A stretch of 64,000 nucleotides of DNA from Burkholderiaceae bacterium DAT-1 (GTDB lineage Bacteria > Pseudomonadota > Gammaproteobacteria > Burkholderiales > Chitinimonadaceae): the NCBI GenBank assembly GCA_019084025.1, contig JAHRBI010000006.1, positions 351,071-415,070 on the forward strand. Reading direction: 5' to 3'. Both the position numbers and the translations under genes were made by a program. Position 1 is the first letter of the stretch, and every line of letters starts with the position of its first letter. This document shows positions 52,856-61,895 of the stretch, piece after piece. Under the pieces are notes generated by a model. It had not been told where the DNA came from, ran no database searches, and was given only the letters and a program-made list of their open reading frames with translations.

Positions 52856-55382
52856 TTGCCCACCTGAACCAGAATTTATTGATCACACTGCGCCCATTCC
52901 GCCATTCAATAGAGAGTCGCTGCCAAACGAAACCCGGGAAACGCCGGTAGCCCTGAAGGCTGAAAAACAGAATCTCTTTCAGTGCCGTCAGCGGCTTGTC
53001 TGCTTCCCGTCCTTCCGACCAGCGAACCCATGCATCTGCCCGGCCAAATGTACATTGCACTAGATTACGTTCTTCTTCCATCGTCAGATTTTCAAAACGT
53101 AATCCCAGTCGACTGGCACGATATATCGACACACGTGCCGGAAACACATATTCATTGTCTGATGCGGTCAGCGTGATCGAGACCAGCGCACCATCCGGAA
53201 TATCCATCCCGGCAGGAATCGTCAGCCCCAATCCCCCTTCCGAGTAATCCTCGGTTTCACATGCAAGGGTTCGTCCATTGGATAGACTCAATACGGCCGG
53301 CAAACGGATAGCAATCCGATGCGACACGCGTACCTGCCTGGATTCCATGGCGACGCCCAGTGTTGCCCCCAGAATCGCAAGGTTATAGACGGTCCAGATC
53401 ATGTTCAACAATACCGTATCGATTTCAAAGGTATTCCAGTAAAACAGTCTGAAACATCCCAAAATCAACCCGACCAGGTTGGCCAGCAATAAAATGAGAT
53501 AGGGGCGGGAAATCGTCCAGTCAAAGAAGTCTTCCTCAATCAATCCCCCCTTGGCGGTTACATTAAATTTGCCGATTCTGGGATTGATGAATGCCAATGT
53601 GGTTGGCCGTGCGACATACCAGGCGAGAACAGCCTCGTATACCTCAGACCAGAAAGAATGGCGATGCTTGCCTTGGATACGCGAGTTCGTCAGATTGGCC
53701 AGCAGAATATGCGGAATCACATAGCAGGCAAGTGACGCCGTATTAGTCTCAATGATATGTGCCTGAAAAAACAGATACCCCAGTGGCGCAGTCAGAAATA
53801 CAAGGCGCGGAATGCCATAGAAAAAATGCAGCATGGCATTGGCGTAGCATACACGCTGCATCCAGTGCAGTCCTTTGCCCAAAAATGGATTATCGATCCG
53901 AAAAATCTGCGCCATGCCACGGGCCCAGCGGATACGCTGGCCAATATGTCCTGATAGACTTTCTGTTGCCAAGCCAGCAGCCTGCGCCAAATTGATATAG
54001 GCTGTTCGGTATCCGCGACGATGTAGTTTGAGTGCTGTATGGGCATCTTCGGTCACTGTCTCGACCGCAATGCCCCCTACCTCCAGCAGCGGTTTTTTCC
54101 TGATCACCGCGCACGAACCGCAGAAAAAAGTCGCATTCCAAAGATCATTGCCGTCCTGAATCACGCCGTAAAACAATTCACCTTCATTTGGTACATTGCG
54201 GAATGTACCCAGATTACGTTCGAACGGGTCAGCCGAAAAGAAATGATGTGGCGTCTGCACCATGACGCATTTCGGATCTTCGATAAAGCAGCCAACCGTC
54301 ATCTGCAAAAAGGATCGGGTTGGAATATGATCGCAATCGAAAATCGCCACTACCTCACCGTCAGTGAGTTTCAGCGCATGATTCAGATTGCCCGCCTTGG
54401 CATGATGATTATCTGGGCGAATGATGTAGCCACAGCCCGCCTCCCGGGCAAATTCGCGGAATTGTTCTCGCCTGCCATCATCAAGAATGTAGACATTGAA
54501 CTTGTCCGCAGGCCAATCCTGGCTCATGGCGGCGAGTACGGTCGGTCTGACGACATGCAACGGTTCGTTATAGGTTGGTACAAATATGTCCACCTTGGGC
54601 CATTGGCGAACATCCGCCGGCATCACCACGGGCCTGCGTTTGAGTGGCATGGCGGTTTGCAAAAAACCCAGCACCAATATCAGCCACGCATAGCCCTCCG
54701 CCAGAAACAGCACCCACGCGAGGAAACGATCCATGCTGGTTTCGACTTCCATGGTTTCAGTCAATCGCCAGAGCAAGTAGCGCGATGAAGCGGTAAGTGA
54801 TAACGCAATCATCAGCGTGACACCCTGCTCACGTGGAATTCGCCCCACAATTAATGTGACCAGCCACATGATCAGTGCCAGCACAACCTGCTCTATCGGA
54901 CTCAGCGGTGTCGAGATCGTCACCCAGAGGCCCAAACTAGCCAGCATTAGCAAGCCCGCGCGCTGCCAGGGGTGATGCGACGCTAGCACGGGAGTCACTG
55001 CATCCAGATGCCTGGCCAGTCGCTCGTAATCGATCCGATCGATCCAGCGCCAAAAGATGCGGACAGGTTCCACCGCCAGCCAGCGCACCGGCGCAGGGAT
55101 CCACGGCAACTTGCGTGCGGGTGTCAAAAAAAAGAGTCGCCACAGCCAACGCCCGGGCGGAGTTCCCGGTGGAATGCCTAACTCCTGAGCGATGACGCGA
55201 TGAAAGATTAAACCCCAGCGCAATACCGGATCGCGCGCAATCGCCTCAGCGGATGCGGGGGGCAAAATGAAGAGTCGCCAGATGATCAAGCGCCAAGGCG
55301 CATCACTTTGCACCGATACGCCTGCACAGATCCACTGGCGAAAAGCCATCAGGATCGCGGCAAGTCGCGCACGCGGATTCAT
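52848..55382 (-). CDS. bcsA: Cellulose synthase catalytic subunit BcsA
   Basis: 844-residue processive GT2 synthase that polymerises UDP-glucose into beta-1,4-glucan. Catalytic motifs: D301-D302-G, D349-x-D351, T444-E-D446 and Q482RIRW486. The C-terminal PilZ domain has the c-di-GMP motif R685xxxR689 followed by D712YSEGG, so activity is expected to need c-di-GMP. Several membrane helices are present. It overlaps bcsQ by 4 bases. Confidence 0.97.
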   Translation of the reverse strand: MNPRARLAAILMAFRQWICAGVSVQSDAPWRLIIWRLFILPPASAEAIARDPVLRWGLIFHRVIAQELGIPPGTPPGRWLWRLFFLTPARKLPWIPAPVRWLAVEPVRIFWRWIDRIDYERLARHLDAVTPVLASHHPWQRAGLLMLASLGLWVTISTPLSPIEQVVLALIMWLVTLIVGRIPREQGVTLMIALSLTASSRYLLWRLTETMEVETSMDRFLAWVLFLAEGYAWLILVLGFLQTAMPLKRRPVVMPADVRQWPKVDIFVPTYNEPLHVVRPTVLAAMSQDWPADKFNVYILDDGRREQFREFAREAGCGYIIRPDNHHAKAGNLNHALKLTDGEVVAIFDCDHIPTRSFLQMTVGCFIEDPKCVMVQTPHHFFSADPFERNLGTFRNVPNEGELFYGVIQDGNDLWNATFFCGSCAVIRKKPLLEVGGIAVETVTEDAHTALKLHRRGYRTAYINLAQAAGLATESLSGHIGQRIRWARGMAQIFRIDNPFLGKGLHWMQRVCYANAMLHFFYGIPRLVFLTAPLGYLFFQAHIIETNTASLACYVIPHILLANLTNSRIQGKHRHSFWSEVYEAVLAWYVARPTTLAFINPRIGKFNVTAKGGLIEEDFFDWTISRPYLILLLANLVGLILGCFRLFYWNTFEIDTVLLNMIWTVYNLAILGATLGVAMESRQVRVSHRIAIRLPAVLSLSNGRTLACETEDYSEGGLGLTIPAGMDIPDGALVSITLTASDNEYVFPARVSIYRASRLGLRFENLTMEEERNLVQCTFGRADAWVRWSEGREADKPLTALKEILFFSLQGYRRFPGFVWQRLSIEWRNGRSVINKFWFRWANG

Positions 55383-56356
55383 CCTCTTGCCTCCAGTGCC
55401 CGAGCTGAAATATCTGCAAGCAAAGCACTTGCCAGACCTTGTATATCGTGTGCTACCTGACTGTGTGGCGCAAAATCGACCACCGCAATTTCGGCAGCCA
55501 TGGCTTCAGGAACCGCGCTGTCGTGATGAATCGGAAATGGTGCAAGACGCCGCTTAAGCTGAAGGCGCAGCAAGTCAGCGACAGAGGCATGCAAATGCTG
55601 GGCGGGATGAAATCCGCTCATGATAATTGGATCTGGATAGGGCATGCCTTCGCCCTTAAACCATTCATCCATCCGTGCTAGGCGCAACGGTGCACCTGCA
55701 TCGGGTCGCAACACGCCTGCGTTGAGCGTTGCAGCTCGAATAGCCTGCTGGGCAAACAATGATGGCAAAGGAGGTGCATCGATCAGAATAATGGCGCGCC
55801 CAGGAAATTCAATCTCCGCAACACGTTCACGCAGCCAGTCCGGTCGGAGCAGCATTGCCTGCTCGAAACGTCGGATCTCTCCGATGTCGGCATAACCAAA
55901 TGGCAGCAACTGCAGATGTGTAGCGCAGCGTAATCCGGCTTTCATCCAGTCATCGCCATCCACCACGCGTCTGACGATGCCATCGCGATAACCTGCCGGT
56001 ACGCCCAGATACTGGCTCAGCACATTGCACGGGTCAAAATCGATCACCAGAACATCAATGCCGCCATCAGAGATGATCGAAGCAAGACTCGCCAGAATGG
56101 TGCTGCGCCCCATCCCGCCAGTCACACTACTGACTGTTACAACATGTGTATCTCGTGTTGCAAAATCGATCCAATGTTGCGGAGGAGCAACAAACTCTCG
56201 CGTTCCTTCGTCAATCGATGCCGGCGCACGAATGCCCGCATCTTTGAGTAAAGACGACTGTCTCGCCTCATCCGCATTGTGAGCCGGCCGGAAACCACGG
56301 TAGGTCGGGAATGCCTTGCCAATGCGAGAGAAAAGTGTCCTAGTGTCACTACTCAT
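55379..56356 (-). CDS. bcsQ: BcsQ with N-terminal BcsR/BcsP-like extension
   Basis: MinD-like ATPase-fold protein of 325 residues that helps place and activate the cellulose machine. The BcsQ part (from about 70) shows DWMKAGLRCATHLQLLPFG and QLKRRLAPFPIHHD, much like E. coli BcsQ. The P-loop is deviant (VTGGMGRST, lacking both lysines), as it also is in E. coli. Residues 1-45 (TLFSRIGKAFPTYRGFR...EARQSSLLKDAG) resemble the small protein BcsR or the beta/gamma-proteobacterial BcsP, which are usually separate genes. The ATG at 56356 has no clear ribosome site. No separate bcsR is found upstream. Confidence 0.88.
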   Translation of the reverse strand: MSSDTRTLFSRIGKAFPTYRGFRPAHNADEARQSSLLKDAGIRAPASIDEGTREFVAPPQHWIDFATRDTHVVTVSSVTGGMGRSTILASLASIISDGGIDVLVIDFDPCNVLSQYLGVPAGYRDGIVRRVVDGDDWMKAGLRCATHLQLLPFGYADIGEIRRFEQAMLLRPDWLRERVAEIEFPGRAIILIDAPPLPSLFAQQAIRAATLNAGVLRPDAGAPLRLARMDEWFKGEGMPYPDPIIMSGFHPAQHLHASVADLLRLQLKRRLAPFPIHHDSAVPEAMAAEIAVVDFAPHSQVAHDIQGLASALLADISARALEARG

Positions 56357-56414
56357 GAAGGTGAACAATCATATCGTTGATAGTTCAGATTGCACGCCAG
56401 CGGCTAGCAACGCA

Positions 56415-56450
56415 AGTTTACCTGGGGACAGTGAGTAAACTCGCCCCCAG
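56415..56450. promoter_or_regulatory. Interleaved inverted repeats in the bcsQ/bcsE divergent region
   Basis: AGTTTAC (56415-56421) pairs with GTAAACT (56435-56441), and CTGGGG (56422-56427) with CCCCAG (56445-56450). The two pairs interlock like a pseudoknot or a composite operator. The 205-base divergent gap holds no gene. Promoters could not be assigned. Confidence 0.35.
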
Positions 56451-56561
56451 AAAATCACAGGCAGTGAATCGAATCTACAACATTTGCAAGTAACTGATTG
56501 CTTTCAGCATGCTAGGATATTCCATCCTATCCTTCATGATGTCCTCATAGTTGATGCTGGC

Positions 56562-58217
56562 ATGACATCCGATCAGACCCACATCCCATCACTCTGGATT
56601 GAGGGATTCACACCAGAGCAAGCACAGCTGAGCACGGGTGGACTTCATCTCCTCGCGCTGGGTCGCAGTCCCTTTGCAGGGCCACTTATCATGGCCACAT
56701 TAGGACATTTCATTGCCAACGGGGGTAGCGCAACCCTCATCACGAGCAAGCCTGAACAACGCCAAACCGAAGCCGCTCATCTAGGCTGGAACATTAGCAG
56801 TGCATTAACAGCGTCGGCGCTCAATGTGCTGGATATCCAGCATGATTGGGTACACATGCTCAAGCAGTATGGCGCGCCGCTTTTGCTGGATGAACTCGAA
56901 ACGCTGGTGCCTGATCGGGCGTTGCTTGTCGTGGAGCTTGATCTCCGCTGGCTCGGCAAAGACACAGCAAGCGTCGGCAGATTTCTAAGGCGCTGGCAAA
57001 GTCAGTTGGGTATGCATGACATCACCACATTGGTGGTAGTGGAGTACATCAACCCAGACTTAAATATCGGCGTACTTCCATTTAATGGCATTGCATCATT
57101 GCATGATGAATCGGAGCACCTTTACTGGGAAATTCTTCGCTGGCCCGGCACAGAGACCGAAAAAATCCATCTGATTGCAGATGGCCGGGGATTACTGTAT
57201 GTCAGCAATGACAAAGGTCTACCGGATCTGGATAGCTTTACCCCACCAGATCTCCATATTGTCATTGCTACACATGCCGCGCTCGAAGGTGAAACCCACA
57301 TTCCAGCAAATTGGATGATAGTTCCGGATCATCATGCAGCTCGCTCGGCGGCGGCGGATTGCATTGGCGCAACCATCCTCCTTGAAGGTACCAGCACTTT
57401 TCATTTGGCCGATCTTGCTAAGACAGTACACCATCTGCGGTTATCCAGAGGTAATCGCCTCAAGATACTGATTCGTGAGCGGGAGTTCCGCTTGCGTTAC
57501 AACCAATCGTGGCTTTTGCTGAATATTGGTGCCAATCAGATCATTCAGGAAAGTACACCTTTTACCCGCATTCCCGAACTCATTCATTATCAAAGATCTG
57601 CACGCTACGGAGGAGATGTACCGGAAGATTTTCTCAGCGCCTATCAGGCCGCCACGCCTGCAGGAGAAGCTGGATATTTGCCGGCAATGCGCTTTTGCCA
57701 GCATGCCAAAGAAATCATGCGTCGTGCCGCGCGCCTTAATCTGGTCAACGTCCTGATTCGTCTGACGCTACGCAAAGGTGTCTCCCACCTTGAAGCACTG
57801 GATGCCTTGCATGCCATCCGCCCCGGCGATATCGCCACCGCAGATGCAAACAGTATCTATGTCTTTCTTTTTGCATGCCGCGACATCAATGCCGAAGCAG
57901 CACTGAAACGCATGTTCCGCGAACCCGTGAATGATTTATTCGAGGGTCAGGTGCGCTGGCAAAGTTCGGACGGTATTCTGGGCACTCTGAGCGACCTATA
58001 TCGACGAATCGAACGGAGTCCGGTGCCCGACTATTCTCGCTCGCTCCCAGATGTACGCGCATGGCGAAGTGATGCAGAAACTGAAGATATCCGTGATTCA
58101 GTCGACCCTGCACATTACACGATTCTACCGCTCTGGAACCCCGCGTCTCAAGGCGATGTGCTTCCGTTCATGATTCGCAGTGAACCCCTTAAACGACGTA
58201 ATACCGAGGCGCCCTAA
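56562..58217 (+). CDS. bcsE: c-di-GMP-binding cellulose synthesis protein BcsE
   Basis: 551-residue cellulose-system regulator (GIL domain) that binds c-di-GMP in enterobacteria. The binding motif RxGD appears as R420-P-G-D423, close to its position in E. coli BcsE (415-418), which also supports the ATG at 56562. An in-frame TTG at 56484 would add 26 residues of no evident homology. Divergent from bcsQ. bcsF and bcsG, which follow bcsE in E. coli, are missing; the next gene is the convergent nnrS. Confidence 0.87.
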   Translation: MTSDQTHIPSLWIEGFTPEQAQLSTGGLHLLALGRSPFAGPLIMATLGHFIANGGSATLITSKPEQRQTEAAHLGWNISSALTASALNVLDIQHDWVHMLKQYGAPLLLDELETLVPDRALLVVELDLRWLGKDTASVGRFLRRWQSQLGMHDITTLVVVEYINPDLNIGVLPFNGIASLHDESEHLYWEILRWPGTETEKIHLIADGRGLLYVSNDKGLPDLDSFTPPDLHIVIATHAALEGETHIPANWMIVPDHHAARSAAADCIGATILLEGTSTFHLADLAKTVHHLRLSRGNRLKILIREREFRLRYNQSWLLLNIGANQIIQESTPFTRIPELIHYQRSARYGGDVPEDFLSAYQAATPAGEAGYLPAMRFCQHAKEIMRRAARLNLVNVLIRLTLRKGVSHLEALDALHAIRPGDIATADANSIYVFLFACRDINAEAALKRMFREPVNDLFEGQVRWQSSDGILGTLSDLYRRIERSPVPDYSRSLPDVRAWRSDAETEDIRDSVDPAHYTILPLWNPASQGDVLPFMIRSEPLKRRNTEAP

Positions 58218-59401
58218 CCCGCTTTACCATCGGCACGCGGCAGACAATAAATCGGCACCAGTCGCCAGGTCCACATCGCAATCAGTATCCACCACATACA
58301 AGCCAGCAAGGAGACGAGTAATCCCGTTGTGCTGGTTAGCGCAATCAGCACCCTTGCGATAGCAATCGCATGCATCCCGATACAAATTACCCAGTCTAGC
58401 CGACCCGCCCGCAATGATCTGCCGCTATTACCGAGAGACAAACGGCTAACAAACGCTATCAGCGTGGTACTGCAAAATCCCAGCGTCAGCGCATGCACAC
58501 CCGAGGCACCGATGGGTGCGCCCAGAACAAACATAGCCTCCAGAATCAATGCAGGTGCCACCCACAAAAACCCCAAATGCATCATGAACAAAAAGGGATC
58601 ACGTGCAGGAGTCGCAAACAAGCCCCATCGCCAGATCGTCCAGATAACGCTGACGGCCACGACAAAGCACGCCACGAGCTGCAATCCATCAATATCAAAC
58701 CAACTGCCTGCGACCATCAATACACAGCCGATCAACCAGCCATCAAGCAAAAGACGCGGCTGCCACAAAGCCGACTCAGGATCTCGGCCACGCACAAAGT
58801 GCGGAATCATGCGATGAGCGATCGTCAGGAAAAGCGGAAGTAAGAATCCCCATAGCAATAGCTCACGCGCTGCGGTCCACATCGCCCCATCCCCCGAGCG
58901 GGTCCAAAGCGTCACCAGCATCATGGCAATCTGCCCGGCGGTCATGATAAATGCCAGCCGGACAGGATGCAGACTATCTCCGGCTTTACTTTGGATAATG
59001 CAATGCAACCAGCGAAGCAAGCCGATCGCCCAGCCAGCCTGCATAACCAGCATGCCCACATTCGCAAGCCGGTTACCCAGCAAAAAACCCGTCATGGCAA
59101 GCCATACACCGACAAAATAGGCTACCAATGGCAATGGATGGCCCACCTGAGGAGATACCGCCAACCAGCGCGGCCCCGAAGTCAGCAAAAATCCGAGGAA
59201 AAACAGTGGGAATACCCCAAGCGGCATCATCAGTCCGTGAACCAGCACAGGCTGAAACCGCGGCATCCCAGGCCAGATCAACGCCATGGCCCACCACACC
59301 GCCATAAACTGCATTGACAGTAATCCCAGAAAGAAGCTGAGCCGATGTGGTACGTGCCACAAGCGGGTCAACATGCCGGGTTCCATAACAACTACGCCCA
59401 T
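58214..59401 (-). CDS. nnrS: NnrS family membrane protein
   Basis: 395 residues with about 12 hydrophobic helices and several His/Met-rich loops (LVHGLMMPLGVFPLF, TIAHRMIPHFV). NnrS is a haem/copper membrane protein that eases nitrosative stress in other bacteria. Start uncertain: ATG 59401 has GGAG 6 bases upstream; ATG 59386 is possible. The stop codon overlaps the bcsE stop by 4 bases on the opposite strand. It is divergent from nemR and could share its operator. Confidence 0.85.
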   Translation of the reverse strand: MGVVVMEPGMLTRLWHVPHRLSFFLGLLSMQFMAVWWAMALIWPGMPRFQPVLVHGLMMPLGVFPLFFLGFLLTSGPRWLAVSPQVGHPLPLVAYFVGVWLAMTGFLLGNRLANVGMLVMQAGWAIGLLRWLHCIIQSKAGDSLHPVRLAFIMTAGQIAMMLVTLWTRSGDGAMWTAARELLLWGFLLPLFLTIAHRMIPHFVRGRDPESALWQPRLLLDGWLIGCVLMVAGSWFDIDGLQLVACFVVAVSVIWTIWRWGLFATPARDPFLFMMHLGFLWVAPALILEAMFVLGAPIGASGVHALTLGFCSTTLIAFVSRLSLGNSGRSLRAGRLDWVICIGMHAIAIARVLIALTSTTGLLVSLLACMWWILIAMWTWRLVPIYCLPRADGKAG

Positions 59402-59493
59402 TGACCACTCCATACGCTTATTGGGCCATGTGATTAGTATGGTGCCAGATTGATCAATTCCGTTCTTATCCGACAAGCGTCATGATTATGATA

Positions 59494-59522
59494 TTGCAAC
59501 TAGACGACTGGTCTAATAGAAT
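59494..59522 (+). promoter_or_regulatory. nemR promoter with NemR operator in the spacer
   Basis: TTGCAA (59494-59499) - 17 bases - TAGAAT (59517-59522), a good sigma-70 promoter. The operator TAGAC-GACTG-GTCTA (59501-59515) fills the spacer exactly, so bound repressor would block polymerase. The same inverted arms recur in the nemA promoter. Confidence 0.75.
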
Positions 59523-59563
59523 AGCACCCAGATTGTTTAACCAAACCAGCGGATCCTGCAGTC

Positions 59564-60172
59564 GTGGACAAGCCATATACCGATACCCGTGAACATCTGC
59601 TTGCCACAGGCGAGGCTATCATCCTGGGCAAGGGGTTTGCTGCCGTTGGCCTAGCTGAAATCCTGTCTAGCGCAGGTGTGCCTAAAGGATCGTTTTATCA
59701 TTACTTTCGCTCAAAAGAAGGCTTTGGAGTGGAAATGCTGGAGCGCTACTTTGCACAGTATGCCCATCAACTTCAGCACCTGATCGTCGACCGTTGCGAG
59801 TTATCTGCGCGAGATCGTCTACTGGCCTACTTTGGCGGATGGATCGATCGTCAGTGCGATATGCCATCACAGTCGTGCCTGGCAGTCAAACTTGCAGGCG
59901 AGGTATCCGATCTTTCAGAGCCCATGCGTGAGGCACTATCGCGTGGCATGACGAGAGTAATTGAGAAGTTTGCTGCCTGCTTGCGTGATGGAGTGCTTGA
60001 TGGCTCAATCCTGACAGATCAAGCCCCAGAGCAGCTTGCAGCCAATCTGTATGCCTTCTGGGTGGGTAGCGCATTGCTGGCCAAAGTTCAGCATAGTGCC
60101 GAACCCATGAAGCTTGCGCTGATCCAATCGAAGCACATGCTGTCAGGTGAACAATCTGCAGGCAATCACTGA
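59564..60172 (+). CDS. nemR: TetR-family redox/electrophile repressor NemR
   Basis: 202 residues. The helix-turn-helix (VPKGSFYHYFRSKEGFG) and the ligand domain (SCLAVKLAGEVSDLSE) closely match E. coli NemR, which senses electrophiles such as N-ethylmaleimide, methylglyoxal and bleach through Cys106. The matching residue is C105 in SQSCLAV. GTG 59564 is the start. It is followed by nemA, its known target in E. coli. Two operators of the same sequence (59501 and 60228) support autoregulation and nemA control. Confidence 0.9.
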   Translation: MDKPYTDTREHLLATGEAIILGKGFAAVGLAEILSSAGVPKGSFYHYFRSKEGFGVEMLERYFAQYAHQLQHLIVDRCELSARDRLLAYFGGWIDRQCDMPSQSCLAVKLAGEVSDLSEPMREALSRGMTRVIEKFAACLRDGVLDGSILTDQAPEQLAANLYAFWVGSALLAKVQHSAEPMKLALIQSKHMLSGEQSAGNH

Positions 60173-60214
60173 TTCAATCATTCATCCGGCTTGTACTTTT
60201 GTACACGCCATTTT

Positions 60215-60244
60215 TTGACACATTTACTAGACGACCAGTCTAAT
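60215..60244 (+). promoter_or_regulatory. nemA promoter with NemR operator
   Basis: TTGACA (60215-60220) - 18 bases - TCTAAT (60239-60244). The operator TAGAC-GACCA-GTCTA (60228-60242) overlaps the spacer and the -10, so NemR binding would block the promoter. The arms are identical to those of the nemR operator and only the 5-base centre differs. Confidence 0.75.
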
Positions 60245-60293
60245 TCAATCAGACCGTCAATTGGCTGCCGGTGCAGCCCAAGGAGAACCCCGC

Positions 60294-61388
60294 ATGACTT
60301 CGCAGCTGTTTACCTCGCTCAAAGTGGGTCAGACAACCCTGAGCAATCGTATCATGATGGCGCCCCTGACTCGGCTGCGCAATACAGAGCCGGGCGATCA
60401 GCCAACCGATCTGGCGACTGAATATTATGCGCAGCGTGCAAGCGCAGGCTTACTGATTGCCGAGGGCACACATATCTCGCCGACCGCAAAGGGATATGCA
60501 GGCGCTCCGGGTATCTACAGCGAAGAGCAGATCAATGCATGGAAAAAAGTAACCGATGCAGTTCACGATAGAGCGGGTCGTATTGCTGTTCAGCTCTGGC
60601 ACACGGGGCGCATCTCGCATCGTTCACTGCAACCAGATCACGTCGCCCCGGTGGCACCTTCCGCCATTCGTGCCAATAGCAACACCAACATCCGTCAGGA
60701 AGATGGCAGCCTCACCCGCGCGCCTACCGATGAGCCACGCGCGCTCGAAATTGCCGAAATCCCGGACTTACTGGATGACTACCGCCACGCAACCGAGAAC
60801 GCTCGGAGAGCTGGATTCGACTATGTCGAAATTCATGCTGCTCATGGATACCTGCTTAACCAGTTTCTGAGTGAAGAAGCAAATCATCGCACGGATGCGT
60901 ATGGTGGCAGTATTGAAAATCGTGCCCGCTTGGTGCTGGAAGTCGTGGATGCTGTTGTTGGCGAATGGGATGCTGATCATGTAGGCATCCGCATCTCACC
61001 CCTGGGCATGTTCAATGGTTTATCCGATGTCGGTCAGGAAGAACTGGCGGTCTATCTGGTTACCGAGCTGGCCAAGCGCAAACTTGCATTTTTACATATT
61101 TCTGAGCCAGATTGGGCTGGTGGCCCAGCGCTGACGGATGCGTTCCGCGACAAAGTCCGCAGCCTGTATCCTGGTGTCATCATTGGTGCAGGTGGCTATA
61201 CCAAGGAAAAGGCCGAGCAAATGCTTAAGGCTGGCTTTATTGATGCAGTCGCTTTTGGCCGAGCCTACATTGCCAACCCTGATCTGGTCGAACGGTTGCA
61301 GCACAATGCGCCCCTTAACCCACCCAATCCAGCTACCTTCTATGGCGGTGGCGCAGAAGGCTATATCGACTACCCAGTGATGGGCTAG
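60294..61388 (+). CDS. nemA: Old Yellow Enzyme family alkene reductase NemA
   Basis: FMN-dependent NADPH oxidoreductase of 364 residues that reduces electrophilic alkenes, maleimides and nitro compounds. [10 protein letters not shown], the active-site pair in [11 protein letters not shown] (two His three residues apart), [17 protein letters not shown] FMN loop and [11 protein letters not shown] are typical. The ATG at 60294 has AAGGAG 8 bases upstream. Its length matches E. coli NemA. A hairpin follows at 61413-61437. Confidence 0.95.
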   Translation: MTSQLFTSLKVGQTTLSNRIMMAPLTRLRNTEPGDQPTDLATEYYAQRASAGLLIAEGTHISPTAKGYAGAPGIYSEEQINAWKKVTDAVHDRAGRIAVQLWHTGRISHRSLQPDHVAPVAPSAIRANSNTNIRQEDGSLTRAPTDEPRALEIAEIPDLLDDYRHATENARRAGFDYVEIHAAHGYLLNQFLSEEANHRTDAYGGSIENRARLVLEVVDAVVGEWDADHVGIRISPLGMFNGLSDVGQEELAVYLVTELAKRKLAFLHISEPDWAGGPALTDAFRDKVRSLYPGVIIGAGGYTKEKAEQMLKAGFIDAVAFGRAYIANPDLVERLQHNAPLNPPNPATFYGGGAEGYIDYPVMG

Positions 61389-61412
61389 TCCAATACTTAC
61401 TTCCAATTGAAA

Positions 61413-61437
61413 ACGGGCTGCCATGCTGACAGCCCGT
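61413..61437. terminator. Hairpin between nemA and the convergent binding-protein gene
   Basis: ACGGGCTG - 9 bases - CAGCCCGT. On the minus strand the stem is followed by TTTTC, a fair terminator for the gene ending at 61459. On the plus strand only CCTT follows, so nemA would be terminated less well. Confidence 0.6.
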
Positions 61438-61458
61438 CCTTCAGATCACGCACTTAAA

Positions 61459-61881
61459 CTAGAACTCGCCAACAACTTTAACCGTACCATCCACGGCGCT
61501 TTTACTGATATAACCAATACCGCCAGGCGTTGCCGCCACAGATTTACGAATTTCGTCATCATTCGCCAGTTCCTTAGGCGGCAGACCTCTACCGGTAAAC
61601 TTCATCTTGGCCCAGTAAGCCTTTACCGTCGAAGCTTCTTTTTTGAGGACTTTATCGCAAAATTCTGTCCGCGTAGCACCTTCCGCCCCATCAAAAGGCA
61701 CTGCAGGCTTGCCATTCGCGTAAGAGGTGACTTTACCTAGAAAAATATTGGGCACCTCATCCATGTTGGTCGCACCCGCCATAGCAGGGTGAACAATGAC
61801 AACGTAAGAACCCGCATGTGCCACACCCACGGCAAAGCCGGATAGTATCAGCATCCAAATTGTCCGCTTAATCGTTTTCAT
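61459..61881 (-). CDS. Small periplasmic phosphate-binding-protein-like domain
   Basis: 140 residues with a signal peptide (about 1-22, ending VAHA). The rest (FLGKVTSYANGKPAVPFD and TPGGIGYISKSA) resembles one lobe of PstS-type binding proteins (type 2 periplasmic-binding fold), so it is about half of a normal binding protein. No ABC transporter genes are near. It is co-transcribed with the upstream porin (14 bases between). The ATG at 61881 has GGGGAG upstream. The ligand is unknown; phosphate is a guess from homology only. Confidence 0.75.
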   Translation of the reverse strand: MKTIKRTIWMLILSGFAVGVAHAGSYVVIVHPAMAGATNMDEVPNIFLGKVTSYANGKPAVPFDGAEGATRTEFCDKVLKKEASTVKAYWAKMKFTGRGLPPKELANDDEIRKSVAATPGGIGYISKSAVDGTVKVVGEF

Positions 61882-61895
61882 TGGCTCCCCTCCGC

